From Saccharibacillus sp. O23 (lineage in GTDB: Bacteria; Bacillota; Bacilli; Paenibacillales; Paenibacillaceae), in the NCBI RefSeq assembly GCF_002205895.1, contig NZ_NJDE01000006.1:124001-188000 (forward strand): a stretch of DNA of 64,000 bases, read 5' to 3'. Each line of letters starts with the position of its first letter. Within the stretch, counting starts at the first letter, position 1. Of the stretch, positions 27,363 to 36,638 are shown piece by piece. The notes below the pieces were generated by a model. It searched no databases. It saw nothing but the letters and a program-made list of their open reading frames with translations, and had not been told where the DNA came from. The translations under genes were made by a program, and so were the position numbers.

Positions 27363-28321
27363 CAGCTCTCTCCCCGATCGTCGCGCGGCGGAAGCATGCG
27401 GCCGTGCGAATGGCGTTCCCGATGGCGCATCCGATAGACTTCGTCCGCTTCGAGCTTAAGCTGCGGGAAACTTCCGGCATGCTGCGAGAGCAGGTCGCGC
27501 AGCCGTTCCAGTCGTTCTTCGGGCAGCTTATGCACGTAGCGTCGGATGAATTCCGGATAGAGTTCGATATAACGCTTCATCCGTACGGCCGCGCCCGCCA
27601 CGGCCGCAAGGATGTCTTCGCCCCGGTTCATGTTGCGGATCTGCGGTTCGTAACGCAGGCAGTAGCGGATCGCGCTTTCTTTGATCAGCTCGCGGTTCAG
27701 CTTCGCGACTTCGCCGATATACCCGGCCAGATGCGGAGAGAAGCCGTCCATGATCAGCGGCTCGAGCAGCAGATCCATATCGCGGCGCAGCACGAACGTC
27801 TGAAGCAGTTCCGCCTGCAGGCCGCGGATCGGATCGTTGCGCAGCAGCGTGCCGACTTCGCGCAGCATCTCGTAAGCGCGGGCCGGTTCGGATTGAAGCC
27901 GGGCTTCGGCGGCGCGGATGTCCTGAATCAGCCCGTGACGAATCCGATCGCGGTCCCGCGCGAACATGCGGTCCGTCCGGATGCGAAGCTGCGCTTCGAG
28001 CGAACGGCGCTGGGCGAACCACAGCATGGCGGTCAGCGCCGCGCCGACGGCCGCCGAGATGCCCATCCAGAGCACCGTATCGGCGAAGAACATGGCGAGC
28101 AGCGTCAAGAGCACCGCGAACAGCAGCTCCGACTGCATCTTTTTGCGCGCTTCGCGTCTGGCCGCGGTCGCGACGTCAATCAAAGCATGTTTGCCGCAGA
28201 CCGGGCAGACGTCATGCGACAGTACGGTATAATGGCCGCATTTGCGGCAGACCCTGAGCTTCTCGTAAGCATATTCGGTACGTTCGTAAGGCTTGAACGT
28301 AACGGCTGTTTTTGTCTTCAT
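27362..28321 (-). CDS. zinc-ribbon membrane protein with helical repeats
   Basis: A 319-residue protein. A zinc ribbon (CRKCG at about residues 25-29 and CPVCG at about 39-43) is followed by two membrane segments (about 68-85 and 87-105) and a helical cytoplasmic region of about 200 residues rich in Arg and Leu, with TPR- or HEAT-like helices. No named family is recognised. Its start overlaps the stop of the 58-aa gene (ATGA) and its stop overlaps the next start (TGATG), giving a tightly coupled three-gene operon. It pairs conceptually with the other zinc-ribbon membrane protein at 11876-13384. Confidence 0.72.
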   Translation of the reverse strand: MKTKTAVTFKPYERTEYAYEKLRVCRKCGHYTVLSHDVCPVCGKHALIDVATAARREARKKMQSELLFAVLLTLLAMFFADTVLWMGISAAVGAALTAMLWFAQRRSLEAQLRIRTDRMFARDRDRIRHGLIQDIRAAEARLQSEPARAYEMLREVGTLLRNDPIRGLQAELLQTFVLRRDMDLLLEPLIMDGFSPHLAGYIGEVAKLNRELIKESAIRYCLRYEPQIRNMNRGEDILAAVAGAAVRMKRYIELYPEFIRRYVHKLPEERLERLRDLLSQHAGSFPQLKLEADEVYRMRHRERHSHGRMLPPRDDRGES

Positions 28322-28494
28322 TCGGGTTCACGCCGATCGTTTAGAGTGTTGAGCAGCTTGGTGTCGATGTCCGCCCGCGAAGGCGCTTGTTTGGGGCTGC
28401 GTATATAGAGAAGGGATTTGATCGCGGCAAAAAGAAATAGGATCCCCAGCATTCCGTAAGTGAGGTATATGAAATAGGAAGTCAATGACTGCAC
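28318..28494 (-). CDS. 58-aa small membrane protein
   Basis: A 58-residue protein starting at GTG 28494, with AAGGAG upstream. It begins MQSLTSYFIYLTYG and carries one membrane segment (residues about 8-30), followed by a short basic and polar cytoplasmic tail (IRSPKQAPSRADIDT). Its TGA stop overlaps the ATG of the zinc-ribbon gene in ATGA. The overlap, the ribosome site and the membrane segment make it a real first gene of the operon. The function is unknown; it may be a small subunit or chaperone of the neighbouring membrane proteins. Confidence 0.75.
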   Translation of the reverse strand: MQSLTSYFIYLTYGMLGILFLFAAIKSLLYIRSPKQAPSRADIDTKLLNTLNDRREPE

Positions 28495-28610
28495 GTTCCT
28501 TCTCCTTCCCTGAATCGATTTTTTTGAGGCGGCGGGACTCCGTCATGCGAAAAAGCGCATCCTCCGCTGTCGGGAGATACGGGCGTTGTAAGGCGCTGCG
28601 AGCGTTAAGC

Positions 28611-28690
28611 GATAATCTGGGAGTGCCGCCTTGCTTAACGATAGCCCGAAAAGGCGGCGGGCGCAACCGTGGGCTTGGCGGGACGAGGGA
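28611..28690 (+). repeat. duplicated structured element, copy 1
   Basis: A -10-like GATAAT at 28611-28616 is followed by a block nearly identical to one 293 bp downstream. The arms GCCGCCTT and AAGGCGGC form a perfect 8-bp hairpin, and an outer GTGCC/GGCGC pairing is possible with one G-U pair. It lies in the 730-bp gap between the divergent arms of the tubulin-like cluster. No coding sequence is seen in this gap apart from the small gene at its left edge. Confidence 0.6.
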
Positions 28691-28850
28691 ACGGCTTCAA
28701 GATACGTATTATATAGAAAATTCGAAGATCGCAAAAAGAAACAAAGTTCCGAGCTGTTCGTATTGAGAAACATCCGATCGCGGAGGATCGCGGCACGTTC
28801 CTTCTCCCGACCGATTTCTTCGATACGTCAGGGGCCTATAATGTAAAGGA

Positions 28851-28878
28851 GTCTGCCTTCCCGCGCGGAAATGCAGAC
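28851..28878 (+). repeat. hairpin between the two element copies
   Basis: GTCTGC at 28851-28856 and GCAGAC at 28873-28878 enclose an inner TTCC/GGAA pairing. A TATAAT-like box at 28838-28843 lies just upstream. There is no T tract, so it is not a normal terminator. Confidence 0.4.
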
Positions 28879-28903
28879 GTTATGATGCGCTGCGGGTTTA
28901 CGT

Positions 28904-28980
28904 TATAATTTGGGAGTGCCGCCTTGCTTAACCATAGCGGGAAAAGGCTCCGGGCACAATCGGTTGCTTGCCGGAGCGGG
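28904..28980 (+). repeat. duplicated structured element, copy 2
   Basis: A TATAAT at 28904-28909 is followed by the same block as copy 1. Here GCCTT pairs with AAGGC and the outer GTGCC with GGCAC, a change at the same pair that preserves pairing; an alternative stem GCTCCGG/CCGGAGC also exists. It ends about 245 bp before the first vWA gene. Confidence 0.6.
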
Positions 28981-29224
28981 AGTGCGCGGCGTCGAAGGAA
29001 CGTTTCGGATTTTGGAAACAGCGGTCAAGTTACAAGCTTTTCAGAAGTTGTTAACCAATTATTAAGGATTTTCACAGAAAACAAGCCTATGATGATAGTG
29101 TCGTCGGCGTCCGTCCGTTCTGCGGGCCGACGCCGGCGGACATGCGACAATAGGCAGTACCGGGCAACCCGGACAGGAACGGAGTTCTGTAAACCTACTG
29201 AAATCGCGAGGTGCGCTGCCGAGA

Positions 29225-31069
29225 ATGAAACGTCGTATGACCGGATTATGGACAGGAATATGGACGGCCGCGCTGTTATGGCCCGCCGTCATGCAAGGAC
29301 ATGCCGAAGCCCGGGCAACCGGGACGGCTTCCGTCGATGCGGTACTGGTGTTGGATGCCAGCCACTCGATGAACGAGAGCGATCCGCAAGGCATCAGCGC
29401 GGAGGCGATGAAGATGTTTATCGACATGCTGCCCGCTTCGGGCAGCCGGGTCGGAATCGTCTCGTATACCGACAAGGTCCAACGCGAGAAAGCGCTGCTG
29501 GAGATTCGCGGCGAGAGCGACAAACAGGAATTGAAGACTTTCGTGGGGCAGCTCGACCGGGGACCGTTCACCGATACGGCGGTCGGCGTGACCGAAGCGG
29601 TCCGGATGCTGCTGCGCGGCGAAGAAGCAGGACGCGATCCGATGATCGTGCTGCTGGCGGACGGCAACACGTCGCTCGACAGCGAAGGAACCCGAACCCG
29701 CGCCGACTCGGCCGCCGAACTGGCGGAAGCGGCGGGGCAGGCGAAAGACGCCGGCATCCCGATCTACACGATCGGGCTGAATGCCGACGGCACGCTCAAC
29801 CGCGGCGTGCTGCGGCAGGTCTCCGACCGAACCGGCGGCAAAGCGTTCGTCACGGATTCGGCCGCGGACCTGCCGGATATTCTGAGCGAGATCTTCGCCG
29901 GCCATCAGCAGGCGAGAGTGATGACCGTCGCCGCGTCCGCTCCGTCGGTCAAACCCGAAATTCGCGAATCCGGCCGAACCGACAGCTCCGGTGAATCGCG
30001 CGCATTCAGCGAATTCCGGATCGAGATTCCGGACGGCGAAGTGATCGAAGCCAATGCTTCGATCAAAGGAGCGGCCCGCGGAAGCTTGGAACTGCTGGAC
30101 CCGAACGGACGAACCGTGCCGATCCCGTCCGACCGAGCGCTGCTGTCGGAATCTTCCGCTTACGCGCTGCTTAAGCTGGTTCGTCCCGAGCAGGGAACAT
30201 GGACGCTGCGCGTCCAAGGAACGGGAACGCGGCCGCCGGAGATGGGGCTGGTGTTCAGTTACGATTTCGAGCTGGCGATCGGCAAGCTGGGACCGTATTA
30301 CGAACGGGGCAGCAAGCTGGACGTCTCCGCTTATCTGGAACGTTCGGGCAGGCGGCTGAATTCGCCCGAATTGTACCGATCGGCCCGCGCGGCGCTGATC
30401 GTGCGCGAAGAAGAAAGCGGAGCGGAAGAGAAAATTCCGCTGTCGCTGGAAAACGGCCGCTTCGTCGGCTCGTATACGCTCAGCCGGGCTTACAATTACG
30501 ACTTGACCGTCCGCGCCGAATCGGCCAGCTTCTACCGCGAATCGAAGCCGGTTCGCGTCGAAGTCAGCGGCAGCGCTCCGCGCGAGGCTGCGGAAACAGC
30601 CGAGACGAAGTTCCGGCCGCTGGCCGCGTTGGCTCCGGCCGTGCCGGGACTGCTCGGCGCGGCCGGAGTCGCGGCGCTCGCCGCTCTGGTCGGCGGCATC
30701 GCGCGGGCGAACCGGCGTTTCGCCGGAAGGCTGCTCGTCGAGATCGTCGACGAGCATTCGGGCCGACTGCTGCATGCGCATGCGGCCGACTTGACCGGCC
30801 TGCGAGGCCGGACGGATCTGCTCCGGCTGCTCGGAGAACTGCCGGAGAGCGAACGCTTCGAGCTCCGCGCGGCCGAAGGCGTTACGCTGCGTCCGGGACG
30901 CGGAGGCGCGCCGGTTCTTCGCAGCCGCGCGGCCGACGCGGAGATTCGGCGCGGCGGGCTGCTTCTCGAAGCCGCGGGCGGCCTGCCGCTAAGCAGCGGC
31001 GAACGCGTAGAGGTTCTTCCGGCGGGGACGCGCCGAATCGCGGTGCTGGAATACCGTTCGCGGCCGTAA
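29225..31069 (+). CDS. secreted, membrane-anchored vWA protein 1
   Basis: A 614-residue protein with an N-terminal signal peptide (about residues 1-30) and a vWA domain (about 37-225) that has a complete MIDAS: DxSxS as Asp44-Ala-Ser46-His-Ser48, the Thr in FTDTAVG and the Asp in LLADGN. A beta-sandwich region (about 250-445) follows, then one membrane segment (about 465-490) and a cytoplasmic part of about 115 residues. The metal site faces outside and could bind a protein or glycan partner. It is a close paralogue of the next gene. It opens the rightward arm of the vWA/tubulin-like/GTPase cluster; the duplicated element lies in its leader region. Confidence 0.85.
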   Translation: MKRRMTGLWTGIWTAALLWPAVMQGHAEARATGTASVDAVLVLDASHSMNESDPQGISAEAMKMFIDMLPASGSRVGIVSYTDKVQREKALLEIRGESDKQELKTFVGQLDRGPFTDTAVGVTEAVRMLLRGEEAGRDPMIVLLADGNTSLDSEGTRTRADSAAELAEAAGQAKDAGIPIYTIGLNADGTLNRGVLRQVSDRTGGKAFVTDSAADLPDILSEIFAGHQQARVMTVAASAPSVKPEIRESGRTDSSGESRAFSEFRIEIPDGEVIEANASIKGAARGSLELLDPNGRTVPIPSDRALLSESSAYALLKLVRPEQGTWTLRVQGTGTRPPEMGLVFSYDFELAIGKLGPYYERGSKLDVSAYLERSGRRLNSPELYRSARAALIVREEESGAEEKIPLSLENGRFVGSYTLSRAYNYDLTVRAESASFYRESKPVRVEVSGSAPREAAETAETKFRPLAALAPAVPGLLGAAGVAALAALVGGIARANRRFAGRLLVEIVDEHSGRLLHAHAADLTGLRGRTDLLRLLGELPESERFELRAAEGVTLRPGRGGAPVLRSRAADAEIRRGGLLLEAAGGLPLSSGERVEVLPAGTRRIAVLEYRSRP

Positions 31070-31188
31070 GCCGCATCGATGCCGGATTCGTCCGGGATAG
31101 AACGGGGTCGGCGGCATGTGCCGCGCCGGATAAGGGCGGCGAGCCGACCGACCCGCCAAGATCGCATACACAAAGGGGTTTTGCCGAA

Positions 31189-33009
31189 ATGGTATCGATA
31201 TTCAGAAAGTGGATCTATCCGCTGCTGGCGGCCTTGCTGCTGGTCGCGGGGCTGTTCCCGGCCGGCGCGCGTTCTGCCGCCGCTTCGGGAACGGGAACGA
31301 CGGGGGCGGCGAACGCCGGCGCGGCGGCGCCGATCGACGCGGTGCTGGTGCTCGACGCCAGCAACTCGATGGCGACCAGCGACCCGGATAAGCTCGGCAG
31401 CGAAGCGATGCGCTTGTTCATCGACATGCTGCCCGCCAAGGGCGACCGGGTCGGCATCGTCTCGTACACGGACGTCGTGCAGCGCGAGAAAGCGCTGCTC
31501 GATATTCAGAGTCAAGCCGACAAAGACGAGCTGAAGAAATTCATCGGCGAGCTGAACCGCGGCGCTTACACCGATACGGCCGTAGGCGTGACCGAAGCGG
31601 TCACCATGCTTCAACGCAGCACGCAGTCCGGCCGCGAGCCGATGATCGTCATGCTGGCCGACGGCAACACGCAGCTCAACTCCAACAAAGGCAAGACGTT
31701 GACGCAGTCGGAGCAGGAACTGGCAAGCTCGGTCAAGAAAGCGGCCGACGCCGGCATTCCGGTGTACACGATCGGCTTGAACGCCGACGGCAAGCTGAAT
31801 CAGGCGGAATTGAAAAAGATCGCCGACGATACCAAAGGCAAATCGTTCGTGACGAATTCCGCCGACGATCTGCCGGGCATCTTGAGCGAGATCTTCGCCA
31901 GCCATCAGCAGCTCAATATCGTGCCCGTCGATTCGCTGACCGGCAGCGGACAGTTCCAAGACGTGAAGATTTCCGTGCCGAACGCCAACGTGCTGGAAGC
32001 GAACGTATCGATCACTTCCGCGAAGCCCGTCAAGCTCAAACTCAAAGATCCGAGCGGCAAAGAGATCGCGATTCCTTCCGATTCGGTGACTTTGTCCACG
32101 TCGAAGACGTATTCGCTCTTGAAGCTGATCAAACCGCAGGAAGGCGATTGGACGCTGAGCGTGCAGGGAGCGAACAAAGACCAGATCGATATCAGCCTGG
32201 TCTTCAACTACGATCTTGAACTGGCGACCGCTCCGCTGTCCGCTTCCTCCTATGCCAAAGGCGATAAAGTCGACGTCTCCGCTTACCTCACCAGCGGCGG
32301 CAGCAAGCTGGATTCGGCGGAATTGTACGCGACGATGAAAGCGACGCTGGTCGCCAAAGACGAGAACACGGGCGTCGAAACGAACGTTCCGATGAAACTG
32401 AACGGCACGCAGTTCGACGTCGGCTACGAACTGCCGGAAGCGCACAAGTATACGCTGATCGTGCGCGCGGAAGCCGACAGTTTCTACCGCGAATCCGCGC
32501 CGATTACCGTCGACGCCGCTTCGGGAGCGGTATCCGGCGCGGCCGGTACCGGAACGGACAAGCCGACAGAAGACAAGCCTTTCCCGCTGATTCCGGTCAT
32601 TCTCGGCGTGCTGGGACTGCTCGTTCTGGCGGCGATCGTCTTTTTCTTGATGCGTTATCTGAAAAAAGCGAACAAAGGCTTCGTCGGCCAGATGGTCATC
32701 GAGATCCGCGACGAAAACACCGGCGAACGCTCTTATCCGCAATATAAGAAACTAAATACCTACAAAGGCCGTCTTAATCTGCATCAGCTTCTCCAGCTTG
32801 CCCCGGAACTCAAAGACACGGAAAACATCGTGTTCACGCCGGGTTCCGAAGACCGCATCGTGCTGAGAAGCAGCGCCGAAGGCATCCCGATCGAGAAATC
32901 CGGCCGCGTCGTCGATACGTCGAAAGGCTTGGAACTGAAAAGCGGCGACCGGATCACCGTCCCGATGGCCCAAGCCGGAAAAACGATCCAAGTGGAGTAT
33001 TTAGTTTAA
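31189..33009 (+). CDS. secreted, membrane-anchored vWA protein 2
   Basis: A 606-residue paralogue of the preceding protein, with the same order: signal peptide (about 1-33), vWA domain (about 49-235) with MIDAS Asp56, Ser58 and Ser60 in DASNSMATSDP, a beta-sandwich region, a membrane segment (about 465-490) and a cytoplasmic tail of about 115 residues. The ATG at 31189 has AAAGGGG upstream; the frame is open much further back but only as a shadow of the first gene. The 120-bp spacer from gene 1 carries no terminator, so the two are likely cotranscribed. The linkers are Lys/Ser-richer than in vWA 1. Confidence 0.85.
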   Translation: MVSIFRKWIYPLLAALLLVAGLFPAGARSAAASGTGTTGAANAGAAAPIDAVLVLDASNSMATSDPDKLGSEAMRLFIDMLPAKGDRVGIVSYTDVVQREKALLDIQSQADKDELKKFIGELNRGAYTDTAVGVTEAVTMLQRSTQSGREPMIVMLADGNTQLNSNKGKTLTQSEQELASSVKKAADAGIPVYTIGLNADGKLNQAELKKIADDTKGKSFVTNSADDLPGILSEIFASHQQLNIVPVDSLTGSGQFQDVKISVPNANVLEANVSITSAKPVKLKLKDPSGKEIAIPSDSVTLSTSKTYSLLKLIKPQEGDWTLSVQGANKDQIDISLVFNYDLELATAPLSASSYAKGDKVDVSAYLTSGGSKLDSAELYATMKATLVAKDENTGVETNVPMKLNGTQFDVGYELPEAHKYTLIVRAEADSFYRESAPITVDAASGAVSGAAGTGTDKPTEDKPFPLIPVILGVLGLLVLAAIVFFLMRYLKKANKGFVGQMVIEIRDENTGERSYPQYKKLNTYKGRLNLHQLLQLAPELKDTENIVFTPGSEDRIVLRSSAEGIPIEKSGRVVDTSKGLELKSGDRITVPMAQAGKTIQVEYLV

Positions 33010-33160
33010 TGGTTGACCCTTTGCGCACGTTGGCTGTAAAAATCTGATTTTTGACCTGAAAAGTTGCTTTTCCGTCAACAACCCCGCCTCAAGGCGGTGT
33101 CGGTCTCGGCCGAAATTGCCTAAACTAAAATGAAAATGCAGCCTAGAAGACTTAAATGCC

Positions 33161-33188
33161 GCGTGCTGCACGTCGTCGTGCAGCACGC
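33161..33188 (+). promoter_or_regulatory. perfect hairpin before the tubulin-like gene
   Basis: GCGTGCTGCACG and CGTGCAGCACGC form a perfect 12-bp stem with a TCGT loop, 60 bases before the ATG. No T tract follows, so an RNA processing or stability role, or a protein site, is more likely than termination. Confidence 0.5.
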
Positions 33189-33247
33189 GACCCGAACCGG
33201 CCCGCTCCGTTTCAAACGCGCGGGCCGTATCCCGAAAGGAGCCACCC

Positions 33248-36200
33248 ATGAAACCGATCGTAAGAGAACATATCCAACAGCTCGACGTCTCGCTCGGAGG
33301 CGGGATCGTCAGCGAGAAGATCCGGGTCGACACCATCGACAACCCGATGCTGATCATCGGCCTCGGCGGCACGGGCATCGACGCCCTGCTGCGCCTTAAA
33401 TACCAGATCAACCGCCGCTTCAAGCTGCCGGAAGATCCGGTATCGAAGAAGAAAATGGAGAAGCCGTCCAACGTCGAGTTCCTCGCGTTCGAGACGAACG
33501 AGCAGGACCGCGGCAAACGCTACAAAGGGATCGGGCTGGACCCGATCAACGAATTCGTGCTGCTCGCCAACGCCGAGATCGGCGGACTGCTTCAGAACCG
33601 CAGCATCCTCGAGCCGTATATCACCGAATGGCTGTCGCCCGAACTGAGCATCACCGACGGCATGAACGGCGCGGCCGGCGTACGCCAAGCGGGACGTCTG
33701 CTCCTTTTCACGAAGATCAACCAAGTGGTGCAGGCCATCGACAAGAAGATCAAGACGCTGTCGGTCGGCACCAACAAGAAACTGACCGTGTTCCTGCTGA
33801 CCGGATTGTCCGGCGGTACGGGCAGCGGTTCGTTCCTCGATATCTCGTACATCATCCGCGGACTCGTCGAACGCGATTACGGCGCGGGCGGCGTGGACCG
33901 GCTCAACATGCTCGGCTATTTGTTCACCCCGGACGTCAATCTGTCGAACAAAAGCCTCAGCGAACATACGCGCGAATACGTCCGGAAGAACGGCTATGCC
34001 GCGCTGAAAGAACTCGATTACTGGATGAACGTCGACGCGCGCGGGGAGCGGTTCAAGCAGCAGTACGGCAGCATTCTGACCGTGAATTCGCCGCTGCCGC
34101 CTTTTAACCTGTGCCATCTGATCTCCGCGACCAATACCGAAGGCAAACTGTTGGAGAACGCGTACGATTACTGCATGAACGTGACGGCCGAGAATATCAC
34201 CAACTTCATGGCGAGCGAGGAGAAAGCTTCCGGCGAAGAATTCGCGATCCACGACTATATCAGCAATATCCGCACGAACATCGCGCAGATGACGAAGGCG
34301 TATCCGGCGAACTACGATTACAACATCATCGGCGCTTCGTCGGCGGTGCTGCCGATCGAAGAGATGACCACCTACCTCGCGTACCGTTTGTTCAAGAAAA
34401 TGGAGAAGATGTTCCAGCACGCGCCGAACCAAGAAGAGATCGAACGGTTCGCGCAGAAACTGATGCTCGATCCCGATTCGATGCTCAAAACGTTCGAGTC
34501 CCGCGTGCCGGAACCGATTCCGGGCTACCAGAACAGCGAGCGTCTGAGCTACGCGAACGTGGTCAAGATGCAGAACGTCAGCATGGACGTGGAGCTGGAG
34601 CAGACGTTCCTGACGCGGGCGCGCGAAGAATACATCAAGATGAAGAAGCAGCTTCCGGGCGAGATGATGGAGCGGTTCTCGGAGCAGGTGCGCCGCGCTT
34701 TCCTGAGTCCGGAGCAGGGTCCTTTCTACGTGTCGCGCCTGATCTATACGGAAAAAGGCTTCTCGCTGCTTAAGATGGTTCAGGCGTATATCGAAAATCT
34801 GCGCGAGAGCCTGCTGCGGATTCCGCGCGACATCGAAGCGGCCGAAGAGCAGGCGAACGAACGTCTGGGCGACGCGAAGAGCGCTTTCGTTTCCAAAGAG
34901 AAGAAAAAGAACGCGTATATCGAAGCCAAAATGACCGAATACTGGCTGCGCGCCGACGTGGAACGCACCGAGCAGATGATCGAGTTCTACGAAGACTTCT
35001 ACGAGATTCTGAACCGCGAAAACAACCGGATCTACGGCGTGTTTACCGAGATTCTGAACGCGCTCAGCTCGATCTTCGAACGCAACGGCGAGATTCTGAC
35101 GCGCGGCGACGAGCAGGTCGATCACAAGGGCAACAAAACGTATTACTGGAACGTGGTCAGCGTGCCGGATATCTCGAAAGTCGTCACCAGCTTGATGGAA
35201 AGCCGCGACGCCGACGATCTGATCCGCGATTTCGCGCAGGAGCTGCTCGACCATTCCGACCGCTGGATCAAAGAGCAGGAAGTCGATATCGTCGGTTCGA
35301 TCTCGGACTTCCTGACCGGCAAATTCGGCGATCTGATCACGCAGTCGATGGAAGATTTCCTGCGGATGAAGTTCGGCGAAGACGAGTCGATCGAGAAATT
35401 CGTGGAACGCAACATCGCGGGCAAACTGGACGAAGAAGCGATTCCGGTATTCCATCTGAGCAACAGCTCGGGCAATCTGCATTTCCCGTCGTGGGGCTTC
35501 GTGTCCGTGCCGGTTCAAGCGCCGGGCATCCTCAAAGGGATTCGCAATTACCAAGAGAACGCGATCGGCAAATCGAACTTCACGGTCAAAGAAAGCCGCG
35601 TCAAGAACCGGATCTTCTGGCTCAACACGCGCAACGGGGTGCCGCTGTTCGTCTACACGCCGCTGCAAGTGTACGAAGAGAACTACGAACGCACCATTCT
35701 GGGCAAAGAAGGCGTCGGACGCCACTTGGTGCAGACCGAGCGCGAGAACTGGACGTATCTGCCGTCGCCGATCCCGCAGCAGTCGTGGGGCGACGTGTAC
35801 CGCAACGAGCGCGTGAAAGGCTATAACGAACGCGTTCGCGGGGAATTCGAACGGGCGCGCGGATTCGGCGTCATCGTGGAAAAAGACATCGACCAGACGA
35901 CCAGCAGCCGCTATTCCGTCGTCACGACGCGGCCGTTCGATCTGTTCGCCGTCTTGTCGGGCTTCGATATGCAGCTTCAGAGCGCCAAGCCGAACCTCGG
36001 CGAAGTGAAACGCGCGTATGCCGAACTCAAGCGTCTGCTGAGCGAAGGCATCGGCCGCGAATCGGTCAAAGACATTTTCGGCAGCATCAACGAAGAACTG
36101 GCCAAAGAAAACCTGATCCGTTCGCCGGAACAGATCCGCCGCGTGCGCGAAGAACTGGCGAAATACGAACAGATTCAGGCCAAAGTCGCCGAGCTGGAAG

Positions 36201-36637
36201 CGCTGATGAACCAGCATGCCGGCGAAGAAAGACTGCTGGATCAATACCTCGAAGCGCTGTATACCGAGACCATCGTCAAAAAAGGCGCGCTGTACGTCTA
36301 CGACCGCGAAGAAGACGAAGAAAGCTGGGAGCCGTTCGTCAATCTGATGAAAAGCCGCAGCTATCCGCACTTCGAGATCTACGACCGTTTCCGTTCGCTG
36401 GGCGAAAAAGACCGTCAGACGCTGCTGCGCAAAGCTTCCCGCCGCTCGGCCGAGCTGACGGCGTCGGAAGACGTATCGCTGCTGGTCGGCAAGCTGGACG
36501 AGCTATATCAGACGTTTATCGAAGCGCGCGAGCAGCTCGAATACGAGCGCATGGAGCTGGTCAACGGCGAAGAAGTGTACCGCTTCTACCGGGAAACGGC
36601 CGCCAAGCTGAACGAGCTGCGCAAAAGGTTGAAATAA
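33248..36637 (+). CDS. tubulin-like NTPase (Tubulin_2 family)
   Basis: An 1129-residue cytoplasmic protein with an N-terminal tubulin/FtsZ-like GTPase domain. An initial GLGGTG loop (residues 38-43) is followed by the tubulin signature SGGTGSGSF (about 188-196), corresponding to the GGGTG(S/T)G loop that binds the nucleotide phosphates. The remainder is long and mainly helical with coiled-coil stretches (about 450-560 and 920-1129), unlike FtsZ, and probably carries partner-binding regions. GAAAGGAG precedes the ATG. The next gene starts one base after the stop, indicating tight coupling. The family is known from sequence surveys in operons with vWA proteins and GTPases; its cellular role has not been settled to my knowledge. 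Confidence 0.88.
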   Translation: MKPIVREHIQQLDVSLGGGIVSEKIRVDTIDNPMLIIGLGGTGIDALLRLKYQINRRFKLPEDPVSKKKMEKPSNVEFLAFETNEQDRGKRYKGIGLDPINEFVLLANAEIGGLLQNRSILEPYITEWLSPELSITDGMNGAAGVRQAGRLLLFTKINQVVQAIDKKIKTLSVGTNKKLTVFLLTGLSGGTGSGSFLDISYIIRGLVERDYGAGGVDRLNMLGYLFTPDVNLSNKSLSEHTREYVRKNGYAALKELDYWMNVDARGERFKQQYGSILTVNSPLPPFNLCHLISATNTEGKLLENAYDYCMNVTAENITNFMASEEKASGEEFAIHDYISNIRTNIAQMTKAYPANYDYNIIGASSAVLPIEEMTTYLAYRLFKKMEKMFQHAPNQEEIERFAQKLMLDPDSMLKTFESRVPEPIPGYQNSERLSYANVVKMQNVSMDVELEQTFLTRAREEYIKMKKQLPGEMMERFSEQVRRAFLSPEQGPFYVSRLIYTEKGFSLLKMVQAYIENLRESLLRIPRDIEAAEEQANERLGDAKSAFVSKEKKKNAYIEAKMTEYWLRADVERTEQMIEFYEDFYEILNRENNRIYGVFTEILNALSSIFERNGEILTRGDEQVDHKGNKTYYWNVVSVPDISKVVTSLMESRDADDLIRDFAQELLDHSDRWIKEQEVDIVGSISDFLTGKFGDLITQSMEDFLRMKFGEDESIEKFVERNIAGKLDEEAIPVFHLSNSSGNLHFPSWGFVSVPVQAPGILKGIRNYQENAIGKSNFTVKESRVKNRIFWLNTRNGVPLFVYTPLQVYEENYERTILGKEGVGRHLVQTERENWTYLPSPIPQQSWGDVYRNERVKGYNERVRGEFERARGFGVIVEKDIDQTTSSRYSVVTTRPFDLFAVLSGFDMQLQSAKPNLGEVKRAYAELKRLLSEGIGRESVKDIFGSINEELAKENLIRSPEQIRRVREELAKYEQIQAKVAELEALMNQHAGEERLLDQYLEALYTETIVKKGALYVYDREEDEESWEPFVNLMKSRSYPHFEIYDRFRSLGEKDRQTLLRKASRRSAELTASEDVSLLVGKLDELYQTFIEAREQLEYERMELVNGEEVYRFYRETAAKLNELRKRLK

Positions 36638-36638
36638 C

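Noticed and set aside
33010-33160. Terminator between vWA 2 and the tubulin-like gene (CCGCC/GGCGG near 33084-33100)
   Set aside because: Short stem without a T tract; insufficient to end transcription.
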